A stretch of DNA of 64,000 bases, taken from contig NZ_JAPIVS010000002.1 in assembly GCF_026239695.1 (NCBI RefSeq), positions 558,001 through 622,000 on the forward strand, written 5' to 3'. The notes beneath the pieces were generated by a model. The model saw nothing but the letters and a program-made list of their open reading frames with translations, ran no database searches and was not told the DNA's origin. The translations under genes were made by a program, and so were the position numbers. This document shows positions 17,830-27,311 of the stretch, piece after piece. Positions within the stretch are counted from its first letter, which is position 1. The number at the start of each line of letters is the position of its first letter. Source of the stretch: Pedobacter sp. MC2016-15. GTDB lineage: Bacteria; Bacteroidota; Bacteroidia; Sphingobacteriales; Sphingobacteriaceae.

Positions 17830-19686
17830 ATGTCAGATATAATACAACTTTTACCCGAGAATGTTGCCAATCAAATAGCTGCCGGAGAGGTAGTTCAGCG
17901 GCCTGCCTCGGCAGTAAAAGAGTTACTGGAGAATGCGATAGATGCGGGTGCAAATAAGATACAGCTGATCCTTAAGGATGCAGGGAAAGCATTAATTCAG
18001 GTAATAGATAACGGATGTGGAATGAGCGTAACAGATGCACGTATGTGTTTCGAGCGCCATGCTACTTCTAAGGTGCGCAAAGCAGAAGACCTCTTTGCGA
18101 TCCGTACAATGGGCTTCAGGGGCGAGGCTATGGCTTCTATTGCGGCCATTGCACAGGTGGAAATGAAAACGCGCAGGCATGAAGATGAGCTGGGAACGCT
18201 GATCGAGATCGATGGCGCTACAGTGACCTTACAGGAACCGGTGGCTACGCCTGAAGGAACCAGCATCTGTATCAAAAACTTATTTTTTAATACGCCGGCA
18301 AGACGGAACTTCCTGAAGAGCAATCCTGCCGAAATGCGCCATGTGATTGACGAGTTTCAGCGGGTATCGCTGGCCAACCCTTCCATTGCATTCAGTTTGC
18401 ACCATGACGGACTGGAGATTTTCAGGCTGCCTTCGTCACCACTCAAACAACGTATTGTCCATTTATTTGGAAATAACTATAACGAACGACTGATCCCTGT
18501 TGAGGAAGAGACGACGATCATCAACTTAAAGGGCTTTATCGGTAAACCTCAGTTTGCAAAGAAAACCCGTGGTGAGCAGTTCTTTTTTGTGAATAACCGT
18601 TTCATTAAAGATGCTTATCTGAACCACGCCATTAATAAGGCTTATGATGAGCTGCTGGGAGAAGATAACTTTCCTCTTTATGTGCTCTTCATCGATATCG
18701 ATCCCTCAAAGATCGATGTGAACGTGCACCCTACAAAAACGGAGATCAAATACCTGGACGAGAAGTCTATCTATGCGATTATCCACTCTGCGGTGAAACG
18801 CTCGCTGGGCAGGTTTAATATCAGTCCGACGATCGACTTTGACCAGGAGACGGCATTCAGCGGAATGATCAGTCCTAAATCACTGGACGAGATTGTGCCG
18901 CCAAGCATCAGCTTTAACCCGGATTTCAATCCCTTTAGTGGCGACAAGTCTCCGGAGCCTGCAGAACGTGGTTTCAGTGCCTTCAGAACCAGCGAACCCA
19001 AAGAGCAGAGCACCAAAAACTGGGGCTCACTGTACGAAATCTCCAAACATGAACCTGCGCCGCAGGTAACGATGGAGCTGCCTGGCAATGGACCTGAGGA
19101 TAAATATGCGCCCGTGCAGAAACAGCTGATGCAGCTGCATAACAAATATATTATCTCGCAGATCAAATCAGGACTGATGCTGATCGATCAGCAGGCGGCA
19201 CATGAGAGGATCTTGTATGAGCGTTTCAGCCTTCACCTGGAAGACAGGAAAGGGGCATCGCAGCAGAGTCTGTTTCCGCAGACGGTTACGCTGAGCCCCA
19301 ATGATTATGAACTGGCAAAAAGCTTACTGGAAGATATCAAGAGCCTTGGATTTGAGGTGCGTGACTTTGGGAAGAATACGCTCGTGATTGAAGGGATACC
19401 TGTAGACCTGGGTAGTAATCAGATCAATGAAACCCAGCTTTTTGAACACCTGATCGAGGGCTTTAAAAATTCGCAGCAGGAGCTGAAGCTGGACAAAAGG
19501 GATGCACTGGCAAGAAGCATGGCCAGGAACAGCTCGATTAAAAGCGGCGTGGTGCTGGGGCAGGAAGAGATGAATATGCTGATCGAGCAGTTATTTGCCT
19601 GCAAGGCACCTAACTTTAGTATCAGTGGTAAACCGGTGATCCAGACCATGTCACTGGCAGAACTGGACAAGAAATTTGATAAATAA
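17830..19686 (+). CDS. mutL: DNA mismatch repair protein MutL
   Basis: An ATPase that couples MutS mismatch recognition to strand removal. The GHKL motifs are all seen: IAAGEVV..P..VKELLENAIDAGA (motif I, about 16-41), IDNGCGM (about 58-64), TMGFRGEAMASI (about 93-104), then the transducer GEQFFFVNNRFIKD and DVNVHPTK. A proline/serine-rich linker precedes the C-terminal dimerisation domain (about 425-618). I see no DQHAxxEx2E metal site of the endonuclease type: the sequence has IDQQAAHERILYERF, which keeps the helix but is typical of MutL lacking the full metal set. It begins a probable operon with two rhomboid genes and an EEP-family gene. Confidence 0.95.
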   Translation: MSDIIQLLPENVANQIAAGEVVQRPASAVKELLENAIDAGANKIQLILKDAGKALIQVIDNGCGMSVTDARMCFERHATSKVRKAEDLFAIRTMGFRGEAMASIAAIAQVEMKTRRHEDELGTLIEIDGATVTLQEPVATPEGTSICIKNLFFNTPARRNFLKSNPAEMRHVIDEFQRVSLANPSIAFSLHHDGLEIFRLPSSPLKQRIVHLFGNNYNERLIPVEEETTIINLKGFIGKPQFAKKTRGEQFFFVNNRFIKDAYLNHAINKAYDELLGEDNFPLYVLFIDIDPSKIDVNVHPTKTEIKYLDEKSIYAIIHSAVKRSLGRFNISPTIDFDQETAFSGMISPKSLDEIVPPSISFNPDFNPFSGDKSPEPAERGFSAFRTSEPKEQSTKNWGSLYEISKHEPAPQVTMELPGNGPEDKYAPVQKQLMQLHNKYIISQIKSGLMLIDQQAAHERILYERFSLHLEDRKGASQQSLFPQTVTLSPNDYELAKSLLEDIKSLGFEVRDFGKNTLVIEGIPVDLGSNQINETQLFEHLIEGFKNSQQELKLDKRDALARSMARNSSIKSGVVLGQEEMNMLIEQLFACKAPNFSISGKPVIQTMSLAELDKKFDK

Positions 19687-19690
19687 AAGA

Positions 19691-20428
19691 ATGAATAATA
19701 TCCATATACCTCCTGTTGTTAAAAACCTGCTCATCATCAATGCGCTGTTTTTTGCGGCTAAATATGTTTTTGAGTCAAAAGGAATAGAGCTGGGCTTCTA
19801 CCTGGGGGCTTTTTACTTCGACTCTCCCTTGTTTAAAATATGGCAACCTATTACCTACATGTTTATGCATGGTGGTTTTACGCATATCCTGTTTAACATG
19901 TTTGCGCTTTATACCTTCGGATCAGTGCTTGAAGGGCATTGGGGGCCAAAACGTTTTATCAACTTTTACCTGATCACAGGGCTGGGGGCACTGGGCCTGC
20001 AGTGGGCGGTACAGGCTTTTGAAGTTTATCAGATCACGGGATCGGCAATTAACCCCGGAGCAGTAACGATTGATTTATTCAAGGGGATGTCTTCCCTTAA
20101 CCTCGCAGGTATTGGTCCGGAGCAGGGGCAAACGCTGCTGGGGATTTACTCTGGCCCAATGGTAGGCGCCTCGGGTGCTATCTTTGGATTGCTGGTAGCC
20201 TTTGGTATGCTGTACCCTAATGCAGAGCTGTACATCATGTTTATCCCGGTGCCTGTAAAAGCGAAGTACATCATTCCGGTGTATATTTTGATAGAGCTGA
20301 GTTTGGGCGTGGCCAGTGTTGCCGGAGATTCTGTAGCGCATTATGCGCATCTGGGAGGGGCACTGCTGGGCTTCATTTTAGTGAAAATCTGGAAAGACAA
20401 AAATACATTTTACGACTATTATGACTAA
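19691..20428 (+). CDS. rhomboid-family intramembrane serine protease (first copy)
   Basis: A 245-residue polytopic inner-membrane protease. Catalytic Ser is in GASGAIFGLL (about residue 160) and His in HYAHLGGALLGF (about 219); the Trp/His-rich helix 2 segment FMHGGFTHILFNMFALYTFGSVLE is also canonical. I place the start at 19691 (MNNIHIPPVV), just after the mutL stop, rather than the in-frame ATG inside mutL. It overlaps the next rhomboid gene by 8 bases. The substrate is unknown. Confidence 0.92.
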   Translation: MNNIHIPPVVKNLLIINALFFAAKYVFESKGIELGFYLGAFYFDSPLFKIWQPITYMFMHGGFTHILFNMFALYTFGSVLEGHWGPKRFINFYLITGLGALGLQWAVQAFEVYQITGSAINPGAVTIDLFKGMSSLNLAGIGPEQGQTLLGIYSGPMVGASGAIFGLLVAFGMLYPNAELYIMFIPVPVKAKYIIPVYILIELSLGVASVAGDSVAHYAHLGGALLGFILVKIWKDKNTFYDYYD

Positions 20429-21287
20429 GAATAATCTTTTAGCAGATCTTAAATATAAAGTTTTCCGCTCTGGTAACCCTGTGTTTTTCTATATCGGGAT
20501 CAATACCATTGTGTTTGTTGCCGTGGCGCTTTTTGGCGTTACCTATTTTCTTGCCGGTAATACGAATATCCGTTTTCTCGACTATGCAAGGGAATATTTT
20601 GCTTTCCCGGCGGCGCTGCCAAAAATACCTATCCGTTTTTATACGGTACTGACGTATCAGTTTTTACATGAGGATATCTTTCATATCTTATTTAATATGC
20701 TGTGGCTGTTCTGGATGGGGAACATCTTTATTGATTTCTTAAAGCCCAGGCAGTTCCATTTTGTATATCTCAGCGGGGGTGTGATGGGCGCACTGTTTTT
20801 TGCACTGGCATTTAATGTGTTCCCTCCATTTATCCCGAGTGCCTATGCGGCCACGGTGATTGGTTCTTCGGCATCGGTAATGGCTATTGCCGTGGCGGTG
20901 ACAACGCTGCTGCCAGATTATTCTATCAGCCTGATGTTCATCGGTACGGTAAAATTGCGTTATGTGGTGCTGGTCTATCTGCTGATCGACCTGATTGGGA
21001 TAGGATATTCCAACCCTGGTGGAAGTTTTGCGCATCTGGGCGGCGCCTTTATGGGTTTTATCTATATCAAGTTATTGCAGAACGGGAAAGACTGGAGTGG
21101 TATTTTTAAGAAAAAGTCTAAACTTAAGGTCGTCCGCAATGATGCACCCAAAGGCGGATCAAAGAATGCCGCCAGTAAGGTAAACCAAAAGGAAGTGGAC
21201 ATGATCCTGGATAAGATTTCTAAATCAGGATATGATAAATTGAGTAAAGAAGAAAAGGAAACCTTGTTTAAGGCGAGCAAAAGTTAA
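20421..21287 (+). CDS. rhomboid-family protease (second copy) with DUF6576-like tail
   Basis: A 288-residue paralogue of the preceding protein. The helix-2 segment QFLHEDIFHILFNMLWLFWMG and the His region GSFAHLGGAFMGF are kept. The serine motif reads G-S-S-A instead of G-x-S-G, so the nucleophile Ser is kept but the oxyanion-side Gly is Ala. The cytosolic C-terminus (VDMILDKISKSGYDKLSKEEKETLF) is the short tail called DUF6576, usual in Bacteroidota rhomboids. It overlaps both neighbours (8 bases upstream, 1 base downstream), indicating translational coupling. Confidence 0.9.
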   Translation: MTKNNLLADLKYKVFRSGNPVFFYIGINTIVFVAVALFGVTYFLAGNTNIRFLDYAREYFAFPAALPKIPIRFYTVLTYQFLHEDIFHILFNMLWLFWMGNIFIDFLKPRQFHFVYLSGGVMGALFFALAFNVFPPFIPSAYAATVIGSSASVMAIAVAVTTLLPDYSISLMFIGTVKLRYVVLVYLLIDLIGIGYSNPGGSFAHLGGAFMGFIYIKLLQNGKDWSGIFKKKSKLKVVRNDAPKGGSKNAASKVNQKEVDMILDKISKSGYDKLSKEEKETLFKASKS

Positions 21288-22396
21288 TGAAGAAACGTAG
21301 AATCACATTTTTCACCAAGATCTACCTGTTCCTGGCTGTAGTGCTGGCAATTGCGCTGGTGCTGGGCATGGTTGCCGGTAAATTTGATCCCCGTGAACAT
21401 GCTTTGATTGCGTTTTTTGGATTGGCATATCCATTCTTCCTGCTGCTTAATGTACTGATGGTAGCCTTCTGGCTGGTGCAGCGCAGGATCATCTTTGCGC
21501 TGATCACGGTTGTCCTGATTGCTTCAGGCTGGCATGCACTGATCGCTACTGTCGGCATTGTTGGTGAGTCTGGTGTAGGACCGAAGAGCAGCCCTGATCT
21601 GGTACGGATGATGACTTACAACGTGCATAGCTTTAAACCCTATGGCGAGGATAACAATGAGTCTGTGAAACAGCAGATGCTGGCAGTAGTGCAGAATGAA
21701 GATCCTGATATCATCTGTTTCCAGGAATATTACTCTCGGCGCAAAGGCCCATTTGATATTACGGATAGTTTAAAAAAGATGCTGAAGATCCCTCATTATT
21801 ATTTTATACCAACTTCAGAAAATAATTACGAGGCGATGGGGCTGGCTATCTTTTCGAGATATCCTATTGTAGATAAAGGCACCATATCTTTTAATACCAA
21901 CCGTGGTGGGAATGCCAGTATCTATATAGATATCATGGTAAAGAATAAAAAACTCAGGGTCTATAATGTCCACCTGCAGTCGATCTCCTTCGTGAAGCAG
22001 GACTATGAGTACCTGGATCAGGTAAAAAAGGACATGGATGCTAAGATCACCCCAGCCAAACGCATTCTGAGAATGCTGAAAGCAGCTTTCAGCAAACGTG
22101 CTGCACAGGTGGACATCATGAAAGCGCATATGAAGACCTGTCAGACGCCATTTCTGGTAGCCGGGGATTTCAATGATACACCTGCTTCTTATGCGGTAAC
22201 GCAGCTTACAAAATCTCTGAATAACTCTTTTGTGGAAGAGGGCACAGGACTTGGCCGTACGTATAACGGGAAATTTCCTAATTTCCAGATCGATTATATC
22301 TCGGCCACCAAACCCATAAAGATCATCAATCACCGGATTATACAGGCTAAATTGTCTGACCATTTTCCCATAAGAAGTGACATTAGGATCAATTAA
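21287..22396 (+). CDS. membrane-anchored endonuclease/exonuclease/phosphatase (EEP) family protein
   Basis: A 369-residue protein with two or three N-terminal hydrophobic segments (about 10-30, 38-62, 68-90) followed by an EEP-fold domain: RMMTYNVHSF (about 104-113), IICFQEYY (metal-binding Glu, about 142), LRVYNVHLQS (about 222-231), FLVAGDFNDTPASY (about 285-298) and the terminal SDHFPIRSDI with catalytic Asp-His. It may be a phosphodiesterase or nuclease with its active site outside or inside the membrane depending on topology. Its ATG shares one base with the stop of the rhomboid gene. The substrate is unknown. Confidence 0.9.
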   Translation: MKKRRITFFTKIYLFLAVVLAIALVLGMVAGKFDPREHALIAFFGLAYPFFLLLNVLMVAFWLVQRRIIFALITVVLIASGWHALIATVGIVGESGVGPKSSPDLVRMMTYNVHSFKPYGEDNNESVKQQMLAVVQNEDPDIICFQEYYSRRKGPFDITDSLKKMLKIPHYYFIPTSENNYEAMGLAIFSRYPIVDKGTISFNTNRGGNASIYIDIMVKNKKLRVYNVHLQSISFVKQDYEYLDQVKKDMDAKITPAKRILRMLKAAFSKRAAQVDIMKAHMKTCQTPFLVAGDFNDTPASYAVTQLTKSLNNSFVEEGTGLGRTYNGKFPNFQIDYISATKPIKIINHRIIQAKLSDHFPIRSDIRIN

Positions 22397-22471
22397 TATA
22401 TCGGCAAATATTTAACTTTGCCAGTTGGGATCAGTAATTTGTCCCGGATAACGAAATAATATCATATACCG

Positions 22472-23932
22472 ATGGAACACGGCTTGCAGCTATATAATAC
22501 CCTTACCCGTAAAAAAGAGAACTTTGAACCGCTGAATGGTGATCACGTAGGAATGTACGTTTGCGGTCCGACAGTTTACAGTGATGTTCATTTGGGTAAC
22601 TGCCGTACTTTCATCTCCTTTGACCTGATCTTCAGGTACCTTAAATTTCTGGGCTTCAAAGTGCGCTACGTGAGGAATATCACGGATGCAGGACATTTGG
22701 AGGGCGACCGCGACGAGGGTGACGATAAGTTTGCCAAACGCGCAAAGCTGGAGCAGCTGGAGCCTATGGAGATTGTGCAGAAGTATACACTGGGCTTCCA
22801 TGATGTGCTGCGGATGTTTAATACCCTGCCACCCAGCATTGAGCCTACCGCTACAGGTCATATCATTGAGCAGATTGAAATGATCAAAGATATCATCAAA
22901 AACGGTTATGCCTATGAGGTTGATGGTACCGTATATTTTGACGTAGAGAAATATAATAATACTTATAACTATACCATCCTGACCAACCGGAACCTTGATG
23001 ATATGATGGCGAACACCAGGGAGCTGACGGGGCAGGATGAGAAACGTGGTCGTTTGGATTTCGCGCTCTGGATTAAAGCCAAGCCGGAAACGCTGATGCG
23101 CTGGCCTTCACCATGGGGAGTGGGTTTCCCGGGTTGGCATATCGAATGTTCTGCCATGAGTGCCAAGTACCTCGGTGCTGAGTTTGATATCCACGGCGGT
23201 GGAATGGACCTTGCTGCAACACACCATACCAATGAAATTGCGCAGTCTGAAGCCTGCTATCATAAACATCCTGCGAAGTATTGGATGCACACGAATATGT
23301 TAACGGTAAACGGATCCAGAATGTCTAAAACAGCAGGTAATGGGTTCATGCCGCTGCAGTTGTTTAGCGGCGAGCATCCTCTGCTGAAAAAGGGCTACAG
23401 CCCGATGACAGTGAAGTTCTTTATGCTGCAGGCACATTACCGCAGTACACTGGATTTCTCTAATGATGCACTGGATGCTTCGGAAAAGGGTTTCAGGCGA
23501 CTGATGAACTCGCTGAGCTTACTGGATAAGCTGTCTCCTTCTGATACCACTGAGTTTGACATCGAAGCCATCAGACAGAATTGTATCAAAGCAATGAACG
23601 ATGACTTTAACAGTCCTGTTGTAATTGCAGAGCTGTTTGAAGCCGCAAGGATCATCAACACTGTGTATGATGGTAAAGGTAAGATCTCGGCCCGTGAGCT
23701 GGATACGCTGAAGCATTTGATGCAGGAGTTTGTGTATGATATCTTTGGTCTTAAGGATGAGGATTCTTCCAATACTGAACTGAATGACGTGCTGAATATG
23801 GTGATCGATATCCGCAAAAGCGCGAAGGAGAACAAAGACTATGCAACCTCAGATAAGATCCGCATTGGTCTGCAGGATATCGGTATCCAGTTAAAAGACA
23901 GTAAAGAAGGTACCACCTGGAATAAAATATAA
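22472..23932 (+). CDS. cysS: cysteine-tRNA ligase
   Basis: Charges tRNA-Cys. The 486-residue class Ia synthetase has the first zinc/active-site segment YVCGPTVYSDVHLGNCR (HIGH motif as HLGN), the WHIECSAM zinc/cysteine site, HGGGMDLAATHHTNEIAQSEAC, and the KMSKS loop as SRMSKTAGN. The anticodon-binding helical domain follows from about residue 350 to the end. A TAACTTTG box (22413-22420) about 50 bases upstream is a likely -7 promoter element. The length is slightly above the usual 460-480. Confidence 0.97.
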   Translation: MEHGLQLYNTLTRKKENFEPLNGDHVGMYVCGPTVYSDVHLGNCRTFISFDLIFRYLKFLGFKVRYVRNITDAGHLEGDRDEGDDKFAKRAKLEQLEPMEIVQKYTLGFHDVLRMFNTLPPSIEPTATGHIIEQIEMIKDIIKNGYAYEVDGTVYFDVEKYNNTYNYTILTNRNLDDMMANTRELTGQDEKRGRLDFALWIKAKPETLMRWPSPWGVGFPGWHIECSAMSAKYLGAEFDIHGGGMDLAATHHTNEIAQSEACYHKHPAKYWMHTNMLTVNGSRMSKTAGNGFMPLQLFSGEHPLLKKGYSPMTVKFFMLQAHYRSTLDFSNDALDASEKGFRRLMNSLSLLDKLSPSDTTEFDIEAIRQNCIKAMNDDFNSPVVIAELFEAARIINTVYDGKGKISARELDTLKHLMQEFVYDIFGLKDEDSSNTELNDVLNMVIDIRKSAKENKDYATSDKIRIGLQDIGIQLKDSKEGTTWNKI

Positions 23933-23952
23933 TTTAATACTACATATCTCAA

Positions 23953-24810
23953 ATGATCAATAAACTTATCTGCAGCCTGCTGGCCGCATCCATAACCATC
24001 AGCGCCTATGCGCAACGTACAGATGGTACTACCAAATCTCTTTTAAAAGCAGAACAGGAATTTGCCGAAGCAGTGGCTAAAAATGGTGAAAAATCTGCCT
24101 ACAACTCTTTCAGTGCAGAAAATGCTGTGGTTTTCAGACCCAATCCTGTAAACGCGAAAACCTATTATGCCAACCAGCCCAACAATAAGAACTTAAGCTG
24201 GACGCCAGACTTTGCGCGGGTATCGCGTAGTGCCGACTGGGGTGTTACCAGTGGTGCCTATGTGGTTGATGGCACTTCAAAATCTTATGGTCAGTACCTC
24301 TCGGTTTGGAAAGCTATCAACGGAAAATGGGAACTGGTAATTGACATGGGGGCAGCCAACAATAAACCCCTGCGTCCGGTAAAGGAAAGTTTTGTAGAAG
24401 CTAAAGATTATTTTAAACCACAGTTCCTGGGGCCAAAACAAATTGCTGCGGGCAGGGAGATTATCCTTACTACAGAAAAAACGTTGAGCGCCATGATTAA
24501 ATCTCATGGTATCGGTGCCTATGGTGGCTTCCTGAATCCCGATTCCAGGGTGCTTTTCCCGGGATATGAGCCTGTCATCGGTAAAGACAAAATTGTAGCT
24601 TTCTATAATAGTCTGATGGAAAGAGTTACGTATAAAACTACACAGGCAGACAAAGCCAATGGGGGAGACCTCGCTTATACCTATGGTGTGGCTACGGTAG
24701 ATTACAGGGCTAACCTGAGAGAAACTTTCAACTATGTATTTATCTACGAGCGTCAGCCAGATCATAACTGGAACCTGATTGAGCAGATCTATACGCCTGT
24801 TGAAAAATAA
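23953..24810 (+). CDS. exported protein with two SnoaL/NTF2-like halves
   Basis: A 285-residue protein with signal peptide (KLICSLLAASITISAYA-QR). Residues 30-140 and 155-285 each look like a DUF4440/SnoaL-type NTF2 fold (for example LLKAEQEFAEAVAKNGEKSAYNSFSAENAVVFRPNP, and GAYGGFLNPDSRVLFPGYEPVIGKDKIVAFYNSLME). It is therefore a tandem duplicate of a cone-shaped ligand-binding fold in the periplasm. It lies 20 bases after cysS and 22 before the GDPD-like gene, possibly in one operon. Enzymatic activity is unknown. Confidence 0.7.
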   Translation: MINKLICSLLAASITISAYAQRTDGTTKSLLKAEQEFAEAVAKNGEKSAYNSFSAENAVVFRPNPVNAKTYYANQPNNKNLSWTPDFARVSRSADWGVTSGAYVVDGTSKSYGQYLSVWKAINGKWELVIDMGAANNKPLRPVKESFVEAKDYFKPQFLGPKQIAAGREIILTTEKTLSAMIKSHGIGAYGGFLNPDSRVLFPGYEPVIGKDKIVAFYNSLMERVTYKTTQADKANGGDLAYTYGVATVDYRANLRETFNYVFIYERQPDHNWNLIEQIYTPVEK

Positions 24811-24832
24811 AAGAAGTGATTACCAAATTTGA

Positions 24833-25723
24833 ATGATGAGAAAAGTAAAAGCAACCGCATTAGTGGCTCTTGTTATGTTGTGCCTGCATACACATGCACA
24901 GCATTTTGACAAACAGGGAAGCAGAGGTGCCAGGGGATTAATGCCGGAAAATACCATCGGCTCAATGCTGCGGGCACTTGATCTTGGCGTAACCACGCTG
25001 GGCATGAACGTGGTGATTTCTAAAGACAATCAGGTAGTACTTTCTCATGAGCCTTATTTTAATAACGAGATCAGTCTTACGCCGGCAGGGAAAGCAATAC
25101 CTCTGAAAACCGAAAGAACTTTTAATATGTATAAGATGAATTATGCAGATATCAAAAAGTTTGATGTGGGAAGTAAGGTGCATGCACGTTTTCCTGGTCA
25201 GCAGAAGTATAAAGCGTACAAACCTTTGTTATCGGAGGTGATCGACTCGGTTGAGGCTTACGTCAAGCTGCATAAGCTGCCTAAGCCAAATTATGGGATT
25301 GAGATCAAGACCGTACGTAAGGGCGACCTTGAGTTTCACCCTGAGCCTGGAGAGTTTTCACAATTGGTGATGGATGTAGTAAATGCGAAGAAAATCAGTA
25401 AGCGCACGATCATCCAGGCTTTTGACATCAGGAGCCTCCAGTATGTTCACGAGAAGTATCCGAAGATGCAGACTGCGCTGATGATTGATGAGAAAGAGGA
25501 TTTTGAGAATAACATCAAAGATCTTGGCTTTAACCCGACGGTATATAGCCCTTATTCTGTTTTAGTGGGCAAGGGTCTTGTAGACCGTTGTCATGCTGCG
25601 GGGATTAAGATTGTACCCTGGACAGTAAACAGCCCCAAAGAGATGCAGTATATGGTTGGTTTAGGGGTTGACGGGATTATTACAGATTACCCTAACCTGT
25701 TCTCACGTGTAGAGTTGCCCTAA
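24833..25723 (+). CDS. glycerophosphodiester phosphodiesterase homologue lacking key catalytic residues
   Basis: A 296-residue exported protein (signal peptide to about Ala22) of the GDPD TIM-barrel family. The fold blocks are clear: RGARGLMPENTIGSM, VVISKDNQVVLSHEPYF, NYGIEIKTV, and GIKIVPWTVNSPKEM..GVDGIITDYP. But the first catalytic His of the HRG motif is Ser30, and the metal ligands Glu and Asp of the usual L-E-M-D-V read Gly57 and Asn59. His72 is kept. Active relatives use the first His as acid/base and Glu/Asp for the metal, so this copy is probably inactive as a diesterase. Its stop overlaps the convergent GT87 stop (TAA and TAG share bases). Confidence 0.85.
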   Translation: MMRKVKATALVALVMLCLHTHAQHFDKQGSRGARGLMPENTIGSMLRALDLGVTTLGMNVVISKDNQVVLSHEPYFNNEISLTPAGKAIPLKTERTFNMYKMNYADIKKFDVGSKVHARFPGQQKYKAYKPLLSEVIDSVEAYVKLHKLPKPNYGIEIKTVRKGDLEFHPEPGEFSQLVMDVVNAKKISKRTIIQAFDIRSLQYVHEKYPKMQTALMIDEKEDFENNIKDLGFNPTVYSPYSVLVGKGLVDRCHAAGIKIVPWTVNSPKEMQYMVGLGVDGIITDYPNLFSRVELP

Positions 25724-27081
25724 GCGTAAACTTCTTCTTTCTTAAGTTGGTCGGGTGTGAAATAAGGAACCTCTACGGGGCCAGGTGTGGTTATTTTTTT
25801 TGCTACTGCAGCTAAGTAATACAGCATAATGCATGCCCCAAAGAATAAATAGGACTGCAGGAAATTGAATGGTGTATCTGCGGTTACCTTTACAAATTCA
25901 AAGTATTCAGTAATCAGGAGAAATCCAAATGCAAGCAGCAGGAGCGATTTCCTGCTGTTCTGATAATAATAGCAGACAAAGGGCGACATGACTACAAATA
26001 TGGGTAGCAGGATTGCATAGTGGTGTTCCCATGCAATTGGGGATGCCATTGTAATACACATGATTGCCAGACAAAACTCAATGACATGTGGCTTTCTGTT
26101 TTTTATTCCTGCAAACAGACCATAACCAATAAAGGCCAGTGAAGAAACCAGTGTTACATAATATACCAGAGGAGAATAGGCAGGGAATTTCTGATCCCAT
26201 TCCAGGTTGGCACCATTAAAAGTTATCCTGTTCATTAATCCATTTACAGACTGATTCACATAGTAACTTTCACCATGATGGGAAAGGTAAGAGAGTACTG
26301 AGAAGTATTCAAAATTCAGCTTAAAACCGTACATGGCCAGGGATATGGCTCCAAATATGGAAACCACTACAGCTGCAGGGATGAACATTTTCCACTCTCT
26401 GCGCAGGAGCGCCCATACCAGCAGCAGGCCCAGCTGTGGTTTAATCAGACAAATAAATCCGATAATAATCCCTACGGCAACTTTTCTGTTTTGCAGCCAG
26501 CATAAGATCGCAAGTGTAGTAAGGAAGGTAAGCAAAGTTTGAATCTGTCCCAGCAAATATGATTGAATCAGTGGGTAAAACATCAGTGTTAACAACATCA
26601 CCAGACCATAAAGAACTACCGGGTTATAGGGTTTAACCTGCGCGGGTAACCCTTTGGCACGTTTGAGTACCTGCAGAAGCAAATGCGCGGTAAGCAGAGC
26701 AGTGCCAAAAACAGATATCCTGGAGATCAGGTTAAAGAGGACAATCAGCTGATCGTAGGATAAACCTGTAAATTTTGAAGGCAGGTCAAACAGGAGCAGA
26801 CTAGTTAGGGGATACTGGAATTTTACACCCTTTAAAAAAAGAGCATCGTAAACATCGTCACCCAGATTACCTTTAATATATTTTAAGGCTGAAATCATGG
26901 GCCCCCATGAGTCGGCATTATATGGAGTTCCATCCAGCAGGAAAAGCTTTGTCATCGATAGTCCGTTCGGCCAGCTGTGAGAAAAAACGAGTGTCAGTGA
27001 ACAAACAGTGCATAAGATCAGCACATAGGAGAGCCACTGGATGAGGTTTATCGTTTTAACTTTTTGTAGAGTATGGGCCAT
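25720..27081 (-). CDS. GT87-family (DUF2029) membrane glycosyltransferase
   Basis: A 453-residue polytopic protein with about 10-12 hydrophobic segments. The GT87 family (polyprenol-phosphate-mannose-dependent alpha-mannosyltransferases) shows the same features: a periplasmic acidic residue early (GTPYNADSWGPM, about 50-63, and GVKFQYPLTSLLLF at about 85-98), QSYLLGQIQTLLTFL, GIIIGFICLIKPQLGLLLVWALLRREW (about 205-230), and ITMASPIAWEHHYAILLPIF (about 345-365). It would add a sugar from a lipid-linked donor on the periplasmic side. The donor and acceptor are unknown. It is convergent with the GDPD-like gene with overlapping stop codons. Confidence 0.85.
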   Translation of the reverse strand: MAHTLQKVKTINLIQWLSYVLILCTVCSLTLVFSHSWPNGLSMTKLFLLDGTPYNADSWGPMISALKYIKGNLGDDVYDALFLKGVKFQYPLTSLLLFDLPSKFTGLSYDQLIVLFNLISRISVFGTALLTAHLLLQVLKRAKGLPAQVKPYNPVVLYGLVMLLTLMFYPLIQSYLLGQIQTLLTFLTTLAILCWLQNRKVAVGIIIGFICLIKPQLGLLLVWALLRREWKMFIPAAVVVSIFGAISLAMYGFKLNFEYFSVLSYLSHHGESYYVNQSVNGLMNRITFNGANLEWDQKFPAYSPLVYYVTLVSSLAFIGYGLFAGIKNRKPHVIEFCLAIMCITMASPIAWEHHYAILLPIFVVMSPFVCYYYQNSRKSLLLLAFGFLLITEYFEFVKVTADTPFNFLQSYLFFGACIMLYYLAAVAKKITTPGPVEVPYFTPDQLKKEEVYA

Positions 27082-27311
27082 TAATCAGAGAGCGATAAGT
27101 AAGCGGATAAGTCTTGACTCAAAGATAACGATATATTCTGACCGCGCTATTGTGTTAAGTGTAATTTGTCATTCATCAATAAAAAATAAATATATGTATG
27201 AATCTGATTTCTAAAATATTAACAATGTTACCAGTTGTAGAAGCGGGGGAGACACTGCTCCCCAGTAGATACGATGACAGAAATGCGATGATGGTTTGTC
27301 TTATACCTGAA

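Noticed and set aside
17693..17953. 87-residue N-terminal extension of the serine hydrolase frame
   Set aside because: It would overlap the mutL start region on the other strand and would bury the obvious lipoprotein signal peptide, so the shorter start was used.
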